Shown here piece by piece: positions 1 through 8,743 of a stretch of 33,826 nucleotides of DNA (positions within the stretch are counted from its first letter, which is position 1; every line of letters begins with the position of its first letter). Made by a program: the position numbers and the translations under genes. The notes below the pieces were generated by a model. It was given only the letters and a program-made list of their open reading frames with translations. It made no database searches and was not told the DNA's origin. The stretch comes from Bacilli bacterium (GTDB taxonomy: Bacteria; Bacillota_I; Bacilli_A; Izemoplasmatales; Hujiaoplasmataceae): assembly GCA_018399755.1 (NCBI GenBank), contig JAGYOE010000009.1:1-33826 (forward strand). The letters run 5' to 3'.

Positions 1-1430
1 ATTTAACAGATTCAACTCCTTGTAAATATGAGTAAAGACTAGCTTCTTTTAGCGAATCTTTCTCAACTAAAATTACAAGTTTATTATTAACTCCAAAACC
101 TTCCTCTATATGAGCGGTATCTTCATAATATTTTGTTCCTTCAGAACTTGAGAAGCTACTTACACCATAAGTAAAACTTGTTTTACCTTGAAAGATAATT
201 ATTGGCGTAATTAACAATATTATTAATGCTAAAAAACCGTAACGATATTTCTTAAACCAAATAGCTACTGTACTTATAAACTTTGTTGGAACCATATTTT
301 TAGATTTTTTTGATTTGTTTATTATAGGAGCTAATAGTTTAATTAATGCTGGTAATAAGATTATAGTCGTTAATAACGAAATCATAATAGCTTTAAAAAA
401 TACAATCCCAATATCCATACCAATTGAAAAACGCATAAATATCAGTGCTAAAAACGAAACTCCAGTTGTTAACGCAGAAGCTATAATAGGTTTTCTAGAT
501 TTAGCCTTCGCATTTTTCAAAGCATCATCATCAGATAATCCCAAATCTTTTTCATTATGATATGCGTTAAGCATAAATATAATATAATCTAAAGAAATGG
601 CTAGTTGTAAGGCTATAGCCATAGATTGTGTAATAAAGGATATGTCAGGCAATAAGATATTAGTACCTAAATTAATTATAATTGCAGCCCCAGAAACTAT
701 CCCAAATAAGATAATATCAAAATATGACGTACTTAAGATAATTAATAAAATCAATATAATAGGTATTATCATAATTGTAATTATTTTAGTTTCCCTTGCA
801 ATTGTATTTTCTGTGAAAACCACACTAGCAACTTCTCCACTAAGATAGTAATTATAATCATTATCTTCCATCAAAAGTTTAATATCATTTAACGTTTCTT
901 CTGCATCTTTGGAATAAGCATTTTCAGAAAAAACAACCTCAAATAAGACTTCATCATCATTTACATAACTTTGATAATTAATTTGTATTTGATTTGCAGC
1001 GTCAGAAAATTCACTTGGAAAATAAAAACTCATCTGATATAAAGCTTCTTCATAGGTAAAACCTTGACCTAAATAAGTAGTTAAAAGATTATCCAATTGA
1101 GATTTCTCTTGATCTGATGCCTGATCTCTAATTATCGAATAAGTAAATTCATTTAAGTAATCATCAACAAAAACAACTTCTTTAATATTTTCATAATCCT
1201 TAATAATTGCTTTAACTGATTTTGCATCAGTTAAAGAATCTTCTTCAAAAACTAATATTAAATTAGATGAATCGCCAAACTGATCCCCATACTCCTTTAA
1301 ACTTTGTGCTGACAATGAATCATCCGGTAAATATTCTTGTAAATTGTAATTAACATTTACCCTGGGTATTAAGAAACCAAAAGCAATCACTAAAACAATA
1401 AAAATTATTAATATCACTTTATTTTTCATA
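1..1430 (-). CDS. RND/MMPL-family transporter, partial (C-terminus beyond window edge)
   Basis: Membrane exporter of the RND superfamily, MMPL type; the family exports lipids, drugs or peptides using ion gradients. Read from ATG at 1430, about 476 residues are present and the frame is still open at position 1, so the C-terminal part is missing. Visible order: N-terminal membrane helix (residues about 4-22), a soluble external domain (about 23-205) with an early LPDDS segment, a bundle of five hydrophobic helices (about 206-375) with the typical family segment 'ASALTTGVSFLALIFM' and a preceding charged loop rich in Asp/Lys, a cytoplasmic linker with KKSK, a seventh helix near residue 400, then the start of the second external domain. 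The start is set by the ribosome site AAAGGGGTG. A TetR-type palindrome lies between its -10 and this site. Substrate cannot be told from sequence. Family call is firm. Confidence 0.88.
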
Positions 1431-1440
1431 TAAACACCCC

Positions 1441-1460
1441 TTTAATAAACCTTTATTCAT
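1441..1460 (-). promoter_or_regulatory. Probable TetR operator upstream of the MMPL gene
   Basis: On the minus strand this reads ATGAATAAA-GG-TTTATTAAA, a near-perfect 9-2-9 inverted repeat. It matches 17 of 20 bases of the perfect palindrome in front of the tetR gene at 31942-31961. It sits between the -10 and the ribosome site, a location where a repressor would block initiation. Confidence 0.6.
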
Positions 1461-1464
1461 TTTT

Positions 1465-1470
1465 ATTATA
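1465..1470 (-). promoter_or_regulatory. -10 box for the MMPL gene
   Basis: Minus strand reads TATAAT, a perfect -10, about 35 bp upstream of the ATG at 1430. No good -35 is visible at 16-18 bp (the hexamer there is ACTTTT-like), so the promoter may need an activator or be weak when not repressed. Confidence 0.5.
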
Positions 1471-1526
1471 ACTCTGCTATATGATGGAAAAGTGTTTATT
1501 ATTTGAAAAAAATATATTTTCTTATT

Positions 1527-1555
1527 TTCACAATTTAATATTATTTTGTTATAAT
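1527..1555 (+). promoter_or_regulatory. Promoter of ispG
   Basis: TTCACA (1527-1532), 17 bp spacer, TATAAT (1550-1555). One mismatch to the sigma-A consensus. The start of transcription would fall near 1562, only about 13 nt before the TTG start codon, leaving a very short leader with the ribosome site GAGGTG. Confidence 0.7.
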
Positions 1556-1574
1556 ATTTATAAGAGGTGATAAA

Positions 1575-2624
1575 TTGTATAATAGAAAAGACACAAAACC
1601 TATCAAAGTTAAAAATGTAATTATAGGTGGTAATAACAAAGTTATTATTCAATCTATGACAAACACCAAAACTAAAAATACTATTGATACTATTAAACAG
1701 ATAAATAAACTTGAAAATGTTGGTTGCGAAATGGTTAGAATTGCTATATTAGATATTGAAGACGCTAAAGCAATAACTAAAATTAAAAAAGGAATTCATA
1801 TTCCTTTAGTCGCTGATATTCATTATGATTACAAATTAGCTTTAGAAGCAATAAAATCTGGAGCAGATAAAATTAGAATTAACCCTGGTAATATCGGCTC
1901 AGATGAAAACATAAAAAAAGTTGTTGACGCTTGTAAGACAAATAAAATCCCAATTCGCATTGGGATTAATTCTGGATCAATAGAAAAACATATTTTGGAA
2001 AAATACAAACATCCTACAGCTAAAGCAATGGTAGAATCCGCTAAATATCATGTTGAATTACTAGAAAAATTTAATTTTACAGATATTATAATATCACTTA
2101 AAGCCTCAAATGTATTAACTACAATAAAAGCAAATCGTTTAGCCGCAGAGATGTTTAAATACCCACTACACCTTGGTATTACTGAAGCTGGAACAAGTTT
2201 CTCTGGTACTATATCATCTTCTATAGGCTTAGGAATTTTGCTTTCTGAAGGTATTGGTTCTACAATTAGAGTCTCATTAACTGATAATCCTGAAAAAGAA
2301 ATATCTGTAGCAAAAGAAATCCTTGCAAATTTAAATTTATACTCTAAACCAAAACTAATTAGTTGTCCTACCTGTGGTAGAATTCAATACGATATGATTC
2401 CAATAGTAAAAGAAATCGAAACCTTTTTAGAAACTATAAACAAAGAGATTACTGTAGCAATCATGGGATGTATAGTTAATGGTCCAGGCGAAGCTAAAGA
2501 AGCAAATATAGCTGTTGCTGGCGGCAAAAACGAAGCATTATTATTTATCGATGGTAAACGCATAAAAAAAATAAAACAAACCTCACTTGTTCGTGAGTTA
2601 AAGAAACTAATCATTGAATACTAA
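1575..2624 (+). CDS. ispG: 4-hydroxy-3-methylbut-2-en-1-yl diphosphate synthase (flavodoxin/ferredoxin) IspG
   Basis: Penultimate enzyme of the MEP isoprenoid pathway: reductive ring opening of methylerythritol cyclodiphosphate to HMBPP, using a 4Fe-4S cluster. 349 residues, the usual bacterial length without the plant insert. N-terminal TIM barrel (about 1-255) with the 'QSMTNT' start and 'VADIHYDY' segment; C-terminal Fe-S domain with cluster ligands C264 and C267 (SCPTCGR), C299 (MGCIVNGPGE) and the fourth ligand E306. The start is TTG, fixed by AGAGGTG just upstream. It is monocistronic, with its own promoter and a terminator at 2625-2650 shared with the convergent gcv operon. It shows the organism makes isoprenoids by the MEP route. 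Confidence 0.97.
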   Translation: MYNRKDTKPIKVKNVIIGGNNKVIIQSMTNTKTKNTIDTIKQINKLENVGCEMVRIAILDIEDAKAITKIKKGIHIPLVADIHYDYKLALEAIKSGADKIRINPGNIGSDENIKKVVDACKTNKIPIRIGINSGSIEKHILEKYKHPTAKAMVESAKYHVELLEKFNFTDIIISLKASNVLTTIKANRLAAEMFKYPLHLGITEAGTSFSGTISSSIGLGILLSEGIGSTIRVSLTDNPEKEISVAKEILANLNLYSKPKLISCPTCGRIQYDMIPIVKEIETFLETINKEITVAIMGCIVNGPGEAKEANIAVAGGKNEALLFIDGKRIKKIKQTSLVRELKKLIIEY

Positions 2625-2650
2625 AAAAAAGCACAAAAAGTGCTTTTTTA
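2625..2650. terminator. Bidirectional terminator between ispG and cvpA
   Basis: Hairpin AAAAAAGCAC - AAAAA - GTGCTTTTTT. A-rich and T-rich flanks give a U-tract on either strand. It begins right after the ispG stop (2622-2624) and just past the cvpA stop (2652-2654). Confidence 0.85.
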
Positions 2651-2651
2651 T

Positions 2652-3389
2652 TTATCTAAAAATTGCGACAAACATATTAATTATAAATCTAAATATATTA
2701 TTATTATAGAGCCATTTAGAAAGCCTAAAACTATCAGATTCTAATTGCATATCTTCCATAACAAAATCAGCAATAAAATTATTGATAGCTGGTATAGCTA
2801 AGGCCAAACTCAAAAGTAAAAGTAAAACAAAAATAATCATTGCTGCTTTAAACAAACCAAATAAAGCTCCTAGGAATTTATCAATTTGTCTAATAACAGG
2901 GATTTTTGTTATAAGTCTAGAAAGTATTTTTAAGAAGAAAAACACAATCATAGAACCAATAAAAAGAATAATAAATGCTAATATAAGTAAAACTAAAGAT
3001 TTTAACATCGGAGTAATACCATCAATTATTGACATAGCAGCTTCGTCATAATCAACTGAATTACTAATCCAATTAATTAAGTAATCAGGTAGGCTCATCT
3101 CCTGCAAAGCGTTTTCTAAGTTTTCTTCAGTTAAATTATTAATCAAATTCGGATTAGTTTCGAGAAAATAATTTTTTATCCTGCTTTCAATTCCTTCACC
3201 AAACCAATTATCTAAAACATTAGAAAATGGTCTAGCCAAAAGTAAAGAAGCTATCAAACCAAATAAGCCTGAAGCAATCTCAACTATTTTCAATAAAAAC
3301 CCTTTTTTCCAACCAAGGATAATCATTGATATTACACTAAAAACTATTAAAAGATCAATAACTCCAAATAGATTTAATATATTCATCAT
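2652..3389 (-). CDS. CvpA-family membrane protein
   Basis: Integral membrane protein of the CvpA (colicin V production) family; the molecular role in Firmicutes is not settled. 245 residues with four hydrophobic helices: about 10-28, 32-52, 128-157 and 172-200, separated by a soluble acidic segment (about 60-125). The N-terminal 'GWKKGFLLKIVEIAS' stretch is typical of the family. The start overlaps the gcvPB stop in ATGA (3386-3389), so it is translationally coupled and is the last gene of the fic-lplA-gcv operon. Nothing in its sequence ties it to glycine cleavage; it may simply be carried at the operon end. A second ATG follows directly and could also serve. Confidence 0.75.
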   Translation of the reverse strand: MMNILNLFGVIDLLIVFSVISMIILGWKKGFLLKIVEIASGLFGLIASLLLARPFSNVLDNWFGEGIESRIKNYFLETNPNLINNLTEENLENALQEMSLPDYLINWISNSVDYDEAAMSIIDGITPMLKSLVLLILAFIILFIGSMIVFFFLKILSRLITKIPVIRQIDKFLGALFGLFKAAMIIFVLLLLLSLALAIPAINNFIADFVMEDMQLESDSFRLSKWLYNNNIFRFIINMFVAIFR

Positions 3390-4870
3390 TCATCTCGCTT
3401 TTCAATATATTCTAAATAATCTTTATATGAGAAAATCATTTGTTTTGCAGCAAAAACTTCATCAGTTCTTCTAATCGGTGTTTTTGTCGGAGCATCTTTT
3501 AACTTATCAGGGTTTTCTTTAGCTTCTATAGCAATTTTATGCATTATCTCAATAAATTCATCAAGTGTTTGTAATGATTCGGTTTCAGTTGGCTCAATCA
3601 TTATAGCCTGAGGAAATAATAGTGGAAAATAGATTGTTGGAGCATGCATACCATAGTCTAATAACCTTTTTGCAATATCTAAAGTTTTAATATCATTTTC
3701 TTTGTTTATTAATCCATTAAATACTGTTTCATGCATACAGTTTCCTTGAATTGGCAACTCATAAGTGCTCTTTAACGCATTTCTAACATAATTCGCATTT
3801 AAAGTAGCATATCTACCGATAAGTTTAATGTTTTCTTTTCCTAAGGTTAATAAATAAACTAATGCTCTTAAAGAAACCAAATAATTACCATAAAATGCAG
3901 AAATTTGTCCTATTGCATCGCCATTATTTTCAACATAGTAATAATCATCCATTTTTTTAACTTGAGGATTTGGTAAAAATTTAGCTAATTCTTCTGTAAC
4001 ACCAACCGGTCCAGAGCCCGGTCCGCCACCACCATGTGGGGTAGAAAAAGTTTTATGTAAATTAATATGCATAACATCAAAGCCCATATCTCCAGGTCTT
4101 ACTTTCCCTAATAAAGCATTCAAATTTGCTCCATCGTTATACATCTTGCCTCCGGCTTTATGTATAAGTTTAGCTATCTCACAAATATTTTCTTCAAAAA
4201 TCCCTAAAGTATTTGGATTCGTCAACATCATTCCCGCAATATCATCACGTCCCGATATCGCTTCTTTTAAAGAATCAATATCAACTCTACCGCGTTTATT
4301 AGATTCAATTTCAATAACTTCCATCCCACAAACAACAACAGAGGCAGGATTAGTACCATGTGCAGAATCTGGAATAATTATTTTGTTTTTATGAAAATCA
4401 CCACGAGATTCGTGATATTTTTTAATAATCATTAATCCAATCAATTCACCATGAGCACCTGCATAAGGATTTAATGAAAACTCATGAAAACCAGAAATTT
4501 CAGCTAGAATTTTTTGCAAATCATAATATACTTTAAACGCTCCTTGTGTAGTAGAGACGGGTTGTAAAGGATGAAGTCTTTTAAAATTATTAAAATTAAC
4601 TATTTCTTCATTAATCTTTGGGTTATATTTCATCGTACAAGACCCTAATGGATAAAATCCGTTTTCTACTCCAAAATTCTTATTTGAAATATTGGTGAAG
4701 TGTCTTAAAACTTCTAGTTCAGATACTTCAGGTAAATCTGGTTCTTCTGTTCTTAAGTAATCAGTTTTTAAATCATTTATATTGTAATCGGAAAATTTAG
4801 AGTTTGGCAATGAATAGCCAACTCGATCTTCGGTTGATAATTCAAATATTAACTTATTATATCTAATCAT
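3386..4870 (-). CDS. gcvPB: Glycine dehydrogenase (decarboxylating) subunit 2
   Basis: Beta half of the two-subunit P-protein of the glycine cleavage system. It decarboxylates glycine with PLP and passes the aminomethyl group to lipoyl-GcvH. 494 residues, normal for the split form. The PLP lysine is K273 in 'HINLHKTFSTPHGGGGPG'; 'DSAHGTNPAS' (about 168-177) and 'YNDGANLNA' are further cofactor-pocket segments. Start ATG at 4870 with GGAGG upstream, overlapping the gcvPA stop by ATGA (4867-4870), as expected for subunits made in equal amounts. All recognisable catalytic segments are intact. Confidence 0.97.
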   Translation of the reverse strand: MIRYNKLIFELSTEDRVGYSLPNSKFSDYNINDLKTDYLRTEEPDLPEVSELEVLRHFTNISNKNFGVENGFYPLGSCTMKYNPKINEEIVNFNNFKRLHPLQPVSTTQGAFKVYYDLQKILAEISGFHEFSLNPYAGAHGELIGLMIIKKYHESRGDFHKNKIIIPDSAHGTNPASVVVCGMEVIEIESNKRGRVDIDSLKEAISGRDDIAGMMLTNPNTLGIFEENICEIAKLIHKAGGKMYNDGANLNALLGKVRPGDMGFDVMHINLHKTFSTPHGGGGPGSGPVGVTEELAKFLPNPQVKKMDDYYYVENNGDAIGQISAFYGNYLVSLRALVYLLTLGKENIKLIGRYATLNANYVRNALKSTYELPIQGNCMHETVFNGLINKENDIKTLDIAKRLLDYGMHAPTIYFPLLFPQAIMIEPTETESLQTLDEFIEIMHKIAIEAKENPDKLKDAPTKTPIRRTDEVFAAKQMIFSYKDYLEYIEKRDE

Positions 4871-6201
4871 GATAAAGCCTCCAAAACACTAATGAGTTTA
4901 TCAATTTCAGCTTTTGTTCGCTTTTCTGTTACAGAAAAATTAATTAAGTTATCATATTCTTCACCGAAAATGCTTAAAGAAACCCCACCAAATATATTAT
5001 TTTTTAATAAAACTTCTTTAATTAAATCATGTGATAAAGTTGTTTCTAAAACAAACTCTTTTAAAAATGGCTGTTTAAATGGGTCAGAAAATTTATTAGT
5101 TTTTATTAATTTATCATAGAGATAATGTGCATTTTGATATGATAAATTATTAACTTTTTTCAAGCCTTTTTTCCCCATAACCGAAAGGTAAATAGTAACA
5201 AATAACGCCATTAAAGATTGATTAGAACAAATATTACTATTTGCTTTAGATCTTCTAATGTGTTGTTCACGAGCTTGTAAAGTTAAAACAAACGCTCTGT
5301 TACCTTCTAAATCATGTGTGTATCCACAAATTCTACCTGGCATTTTTCTAACATATTTTTTATTTGTAGCTAAATATCCTAAATAAGGCCCGCCAAATCC
5401 TACAGGCATACCTAAACTCTGACATTCACCACAAGCAATGTCAGCGCCTATTTCATAAGGAGTTTTTAATACTCCTAATGTTGATATATCAGAATTTACA
5501 ATAAACAAAGATTTATTATCTTTAATTGTTTCACTAAAACCATCATAATTTTCTATGTAGCCAAAGAAGTTAGGATTTTGAACTACGACTCCAGCAATAT
5601 CTTTATCAAGTTTGTTTTTTAAATCATCAAAACTCGTAACTCCTGCTTCTGAATCAATAAATTCCCATTCTAATCCTTTGAACTTTAAATAAGTTTTTAT
5701 AACTTCTATTGTATTAGGATGTAAAGTTTTTGATATTAAAATTTTATTTCTTTTTCTAATTGCTGAGGCCATAAAACAAGCTTCAGCTGTAGCTGTTGTT
5801 CCATCATACATTGATGCATTCGATACATCCATACCTGTTAAAGTTTGAATCATAGACTGATATTCAAAAATATATTGTAAAGTTCCTTGGGCAACTTCAG
5901 GTTGATATGGAGTGTAAGAAGTCATAAATTCCTGACGTGAAGTCAAAGCATCAATAACTGCAGGTTGATAATGGTCGTATGCTCCTAGTCCAGAAAACAG
6001 AGTTAATTCTTTATTTTGTTTAGCTAAATCTTCAAAATAATGTCTTAATTCTGATTCTGACTTAAAGCTTGGAATATCATAATCCGAGTCAAGAATTACC
6101 TCTTTAGGTAATTCACTAAACAATTCATCAATCGAATTTATGTTTAAACTCTTCAGCATTTTATCGATATCAGCTTTAGTATGAGCGAAATACTTAAACA
6201 C
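4867..6201 (-). CDS. gcvPA: Glycine dehydrogenase (decarboxylating) subunit 1
   Basis: Alpha half of the split P-protein; it pairs with GcvPB and carries no PLP lysine. About 444 residues. The family opening 'FKYFAHTKADIDKML' follows the chosen start. I place the start at GTG 6201 because AGGTGG (about 6207-6212) is spaced correctly for it; an in-frame GTG at 6210 lies inside that ribosome site and would add three residues. Segments 'FSGLGAYDHYQPAVID' and 'TSYTPYQPEVAQGTLQ' are hallmarks of GcvPA. The gene starts just after the gcvH stop (TAG, 6211-6213) and ends in a 4-nt overlap with gcvPB. Confidence 0.96.
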   Translation of the reverse strand: MFKYFAHTKADIDKMLKSLNINSIDELFSELPKEVILDSDYDIPSFKSESELRHYFEDLAKQNKELTLFSGLGAYDHYQPAVIDALTSRQEFMTSYTPYQPEVAQGTLQYIFEYQSMIQTLTGMDVSNASMYDGTTATAEACFMASAIRKRNKILISKTLHPNTIEVIKTYLKFKGLEWEFIDSEAGVTSFDDLKNKLDKDIAGVVVQNPNFFGYIENYDGFSETIKDNKSLFIVNSDISTLGVLKTPYEIGADIACGECQSLGMPVGFGGPYLGYLATNKKYVRKMPGRICGYTHDLEGNRAFVLTLQAREQHIRRSKANSNICSNQSLMALFVTIYLSVMGKKGLKKVNNLSYQNAHYLYDKLIKTNKFSDPFKQPFLKEFVLETTLSHDLIKEVLLKNNIFGGVSLSIFGEEYDNLINFSVTEKRTKAEIDKLISVLEALS

Positions 6202-6210
6202 GCTTTCCAC

Positions 6211-6594
6211 CTACTCAGAAATTTCTTCTTTATATGCTTTATGATCCATCAAATCTTTTAATTCTTTAGAATTATTCATCTTAACCTTTACAAACCAAGC
6301 TTCGTATGGCTCTTGGTTTACTTTTTCTGGTTCACTAACTAATTCTTCATTAACTTCAATGATTTCTCCAGATATTGGCGCAATTAAATCTGACGCTGCT
6401 TTAACTGATTCAACAGCCCCAAATTCTTCACCTTTTATTAATTCATCTCCTTCTTCAGGTAAATCAACAAATACAACGTCGCCTAATTCTGCTTGGGCAA
6501 AATCAGAGATACCTACTAAAACAACATCATCTTCTAAAACCTTTACCCACTCATGATCTTCTGAATAATATAGTCCTTCTAATATTTTACTCAT
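6211..6594 (-). CDS. gcvH: Glycine cleavage system H protein
   Basis: Small lipoyl carrier shuttling the aminomethyl intermediate between P-, T- and L-proteins. 127 residues, standard length. The lipoylated lysine is K65 in '[12 protein letters not shown]', within the beta-hammerhead fold; 'HEWV' near residues 14-17 is the usual family opening. ATG at 6594 is preceded by AAGGGAGAA. It lies between gcvT and gcvPA and in the same operon as lplA, whose product would attach lipoate to it. No dihydrolipoamide dehydrogenase (L-protein) gene is in the window, so that subunit must come from elsewhere. Confidence 0.97.
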   Translation of the reverse strand: MSKILEGLYYSEDHEWVKVLEDDVVLVGISDFAQAELGDVVFVDLPEEGDELIKGEEFGAVESVKAASDLIAPISGEIIEVNEELVSEPEKVNQEPYEAWFVKVKMNNSKELKDLMDHKAYKEEISE

Positions 6595-6608
6595 TATATT
6601 CTCCCTTC

Positions 6609-7697
6609 TTATTTTTTATCCTTTAAAAATTTCTTATCTCTAATAAAACCAGGAATCATTCTTCCTCTAATTTTAACACTTACTTCAGTGCCTTTTTTGG
6701 TATATGGACGATTAATCATCGCTAAAGCAATTGGTTTATCTAATGAAATTGAATAATAACCAGTAGTAATGTAACCAATTTCCTTATCGTTTTTATACAC
6801 AATGTATCCTTCTCTTGGAATTGCTTTTTTGGTTAATTCTAAACCAACAACTCTTCTTGTAAGTGAATTTTCAATTTGTTCTTCTAAAGCTTGCTTCCCT
6901 AAAAAATCAAAATTAGAATTAATCTTAACAAAATACTTTAAACCAGCTTCTAACGGTGTAATATCACTAGAGATTTCATGGCCATAAAGAGGCAAATTAG
7001 CTTCAAATCTTAAAGTATCTCTTGAACCTAACCCACATGGGGTTACTTCCCCTTCTAAAAATACCTTCCAAAGATTTTTAATTGCTTCGCTAGAACCATA
7101 AATTTCAAACCCATCTTCCCCGGTATATCCAGTTCGAGAAATCAATAATCTATGACTTCTATATTCATAATGTTTAAAATTAAAAAATTTTAAATCAGCT
7201 AGATTGATATCTAATAACTCAAGAATTTTCGCTTCTGTTTTTGGTCCTTGAATAGCAATTTCCGAATAATCATCACTAGCATTTTTGATTAAAACATCAT
7301 AGTCTTCACTGTTCTCAACAAGATGATTGTAATCCTTACCTATATTGCTTGCATTTACTACAAGTAAAAATTCCTCTTTACTAAATTTATAAACCAATAA
7401 GTCATCTACAACAGTACCTTCTTCATTAAGCATCATTCCATAAGCGATTTCTCCTGGTTTTAAACTATAAACTTTATTTGTAAAAATAAATTCTACATAG
7501 TTTTGTGCTTCTTTACCAGTAATAATAATTTCCCCCATATGAGAAACATCAAACATACCAACATTATTTCTTACTGCCTTATGTTCTTGCTTAATAGAAG
7601 TGTAAGAAACAGGCATGTTAAATCCAGCAAAATTTACCATTTTAGCACCAAGTTTTATATGTTCATCATAAAGACTTGTTTCTATTAAATTTTCCAT
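6609..7697 (-). CDS. gcvT: Aminomethyltransferase (glycine cleavage T protein)
   Basis: Transfers the methylene group from aminomethyl-lipoyl-GcvH to tetrahydrofolate, releasing ammonia. 362 residues, usual length. N-terminal '[16 protein letters not shown]' and '[13 protein letters not shown]' segments, the folate-site '[11 protein letters not shown]' with the conserved Asp, and the C-terminal barrel ending in '[13 protein letters not shown]' are intact. ATG at 7697 with AGGTGG. A TG-extended -10 lies 17 nt upstream in the lplA-gcvT gap, so gcvT-H-PA-PB-cvpA may also be transcribed without fic-lplA. Confidence 0.96.
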   Translation of the reverse strand: MENLIETSLYDEHIKLGAKMVNFAGFNMPVSYTSIKQEHKAVRNNVGMFDVSHMGEIIITGKEAQNYVEFIFTNKVYSLKPGEIAYGMMLNEEGTVVDDLLVYKFSKEEFLLVVNASNIGKDYNHLVENSEDYDVLIKNASDDYSEIAIQGPKTEAKILELLDINLADLKFFNFKHYEYRSHRLLISRTGYTGEDGFEIYGSSEAIKNLWKVFLEGEVTPCGLGSRDTLRFEANLPLYGHEISSDITPLEAGLKYFVKINSNFDFLGKQALEEQIENSLTRRVVGLELTKKAIPREGYIVYKNDKEIGYITTGYYSISLDKPIALAMINRPYTKKGTEVSVKIRGRMIPGFIRDKKFLKDKK

Positions 7698-7713
7698 ACT
7701 CCACCTCTTTTGT

Positions 7714-7719
7714 ATTATA
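7714..7719 (-). promoter_or_regulatory. Possible internal extended -10 promoter for gcvT
   Basis: Minus strand reads TGTTATAAT, an extended -10. No -35 is found at standard spacing (a TTGATA lies 24 bp upstream, too far). It falls in the 29-nt gap between lplA and gcvT. It would give an almost leaderless start just ahead of the gcvT ribosome site. Confidence 0.35.
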
Positions 7720-7726
7720 ACATAAA

Positions 7727-8698
7727 TTAATATTTAAATAATATATCAACAAAATCATCATTAGTTAAATTATAAATATAATTCTCAATATTAATTTTTT
7801 CTAATTCCTTTCTAATTTTTTCTTCAGTAAACTCTTTATTAATTAATAATTTAACTAACTCATCTTCATCTTTGATTATAAAATAGTCTCCCAAAATATT
7901 CATTTTTTTAATAAGGTTATTTTTTAACTCTAAGGTAACCTCAATTAATCCGGCCTTAACCTTACCTTTCTTCTTAATGGTATAATTTGGATTTTTACCA
8001 AAGATAAACTGTTTAGCTAGATATTTTTTTTCGATTTTATTAATGTTTTTTATATCTTCTTCATTAAGGTAAATTTCCTCATCCGCAATATTTTTCTTTA
8101 TAAAAGCTTTAAAATCTTCAATTGAAATATCTATATGATCTTTTATATTAGTAACTCGTTTTCTAACCGAATCTATTCCTTTTGATAAAAGTTTTTCGTT
8201 ATCAGGAGTTATCGCTTTAATCATTTCTTCTAAATTAGTATTATAAAGCATAGTTCCATGAACAACTGAACGAGAATTAACTTGATAAAAAGCATTACCA
8301 GAAACTTTTAAACCATCAATTAAAATATCATTTCTTCCAGAAAAATAAGCATTTAAACCTAATTTTTTTAAAATATTTACTATCCTTGATAAATAAGTTT
8401 CAAAAACAAAATCTTTATTAAAATTAGGCGTGATAAAAGAAAACATGATGTTAGAAAAATCAGCATAAACACAACCACCACCAGATTTACGGCGGTATAA
8501 CTCGATATTTTTTTCTTCAGCATATTTTAAATTAATTTCGTTATCAATTAATTGATTTCTTCCGATTATAACTGTTGGATTAACCTGCCACATATAAAAA
8601 TATTCTTCTTTTGGGTAATTTTTTGCTAAATATTCTTCAGTAGCCAAATAAAAGCTTAATCTTTTTGTATCTTTAAATGGATAATTCACATACTTCAT
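7727..8698 (-). CDS. lplA: Lipoate-protein ligase A
   Basis: Activates free lipoate with ATP and joins it to the lysine of lipoyl domains, here most likely GcvH K65. 323 residues: N-terminal LplA catalytic domain (about 1-240) with lipoate-binding 'RRKSGGGCVY' (69-78), the catalytic lysine K131 in 'LKVSGNAFYQ', and 'HGTMLYNT' (from 147); then the small C-terminal domain (about 245-323) found in bacterial LplA of the scavenging type. ATG at 8698 follows AAGGAGATGA. Its position directly ahead of the gcv genes makes a dedicated GcvH ligase likely. No lipA or lipB is in the window, fitting lipoate salvage. Confidence 0.93.
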   Translation of the reverse strand: MKYVNYPFKDTKRLSFYLATEEYLAKNYPKEEYFYMWQVNPTVIIGRNQLIDNEINLKYAEEKNIELYRRKSGGGCVYADFSNIMFSFITPNFNKDFVFETYLSRIVNILKKLGLNAYFSGRNDILIDGLKVSGNAFYQVNSRSVVHGTMLYNTNLEEMIKAITPDNEKLLSKGIDSVRKRVTNIKDHIDISIEDFKAFIKKNIADEEIYLNEEDIKNINKIEKKYLAKQFIFGKNPNYTIKKKGKVKAGLIEVTLELKNNLIKKMNILGDYFIIKDEDELVKLLINKEFTEEKIRKELEKINIENYIYNLTNDDFVDILFKY

Positions 8699-8719
8699 TT
8701 ATTCATCTCCTTTTTCGAT

Positions 8720-8743
8720 AAAAAGAGAGAAAGTTATTCTCCC
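8720..8743 (-). terminator. Weak terminator or attenuator between fic and lplA
   Basis: Minus strand GGGAGAA - TAACT - TTCTCTC followed by five T. The 7-bp stem includes one G-T pair and its loop contains the fic stop codon. A short U-tract suggests partial termination only, which would lower lplA/gcv expression relative to fic. Confidence 0.4.

Noticed and set aside
315-848. Short plus-strand open frames near the left edge
   Set aside because: They mirror the hydrophobic helices of the minus-strand MMPL gene and have no independent support.
7698-7726. Possible glycine riboswitch ahead of gcvT
   Set aside because: Only 29 nt separate lplA and gcvT, and the fic leader is also very short, so there is no space for a glycine aptamer.
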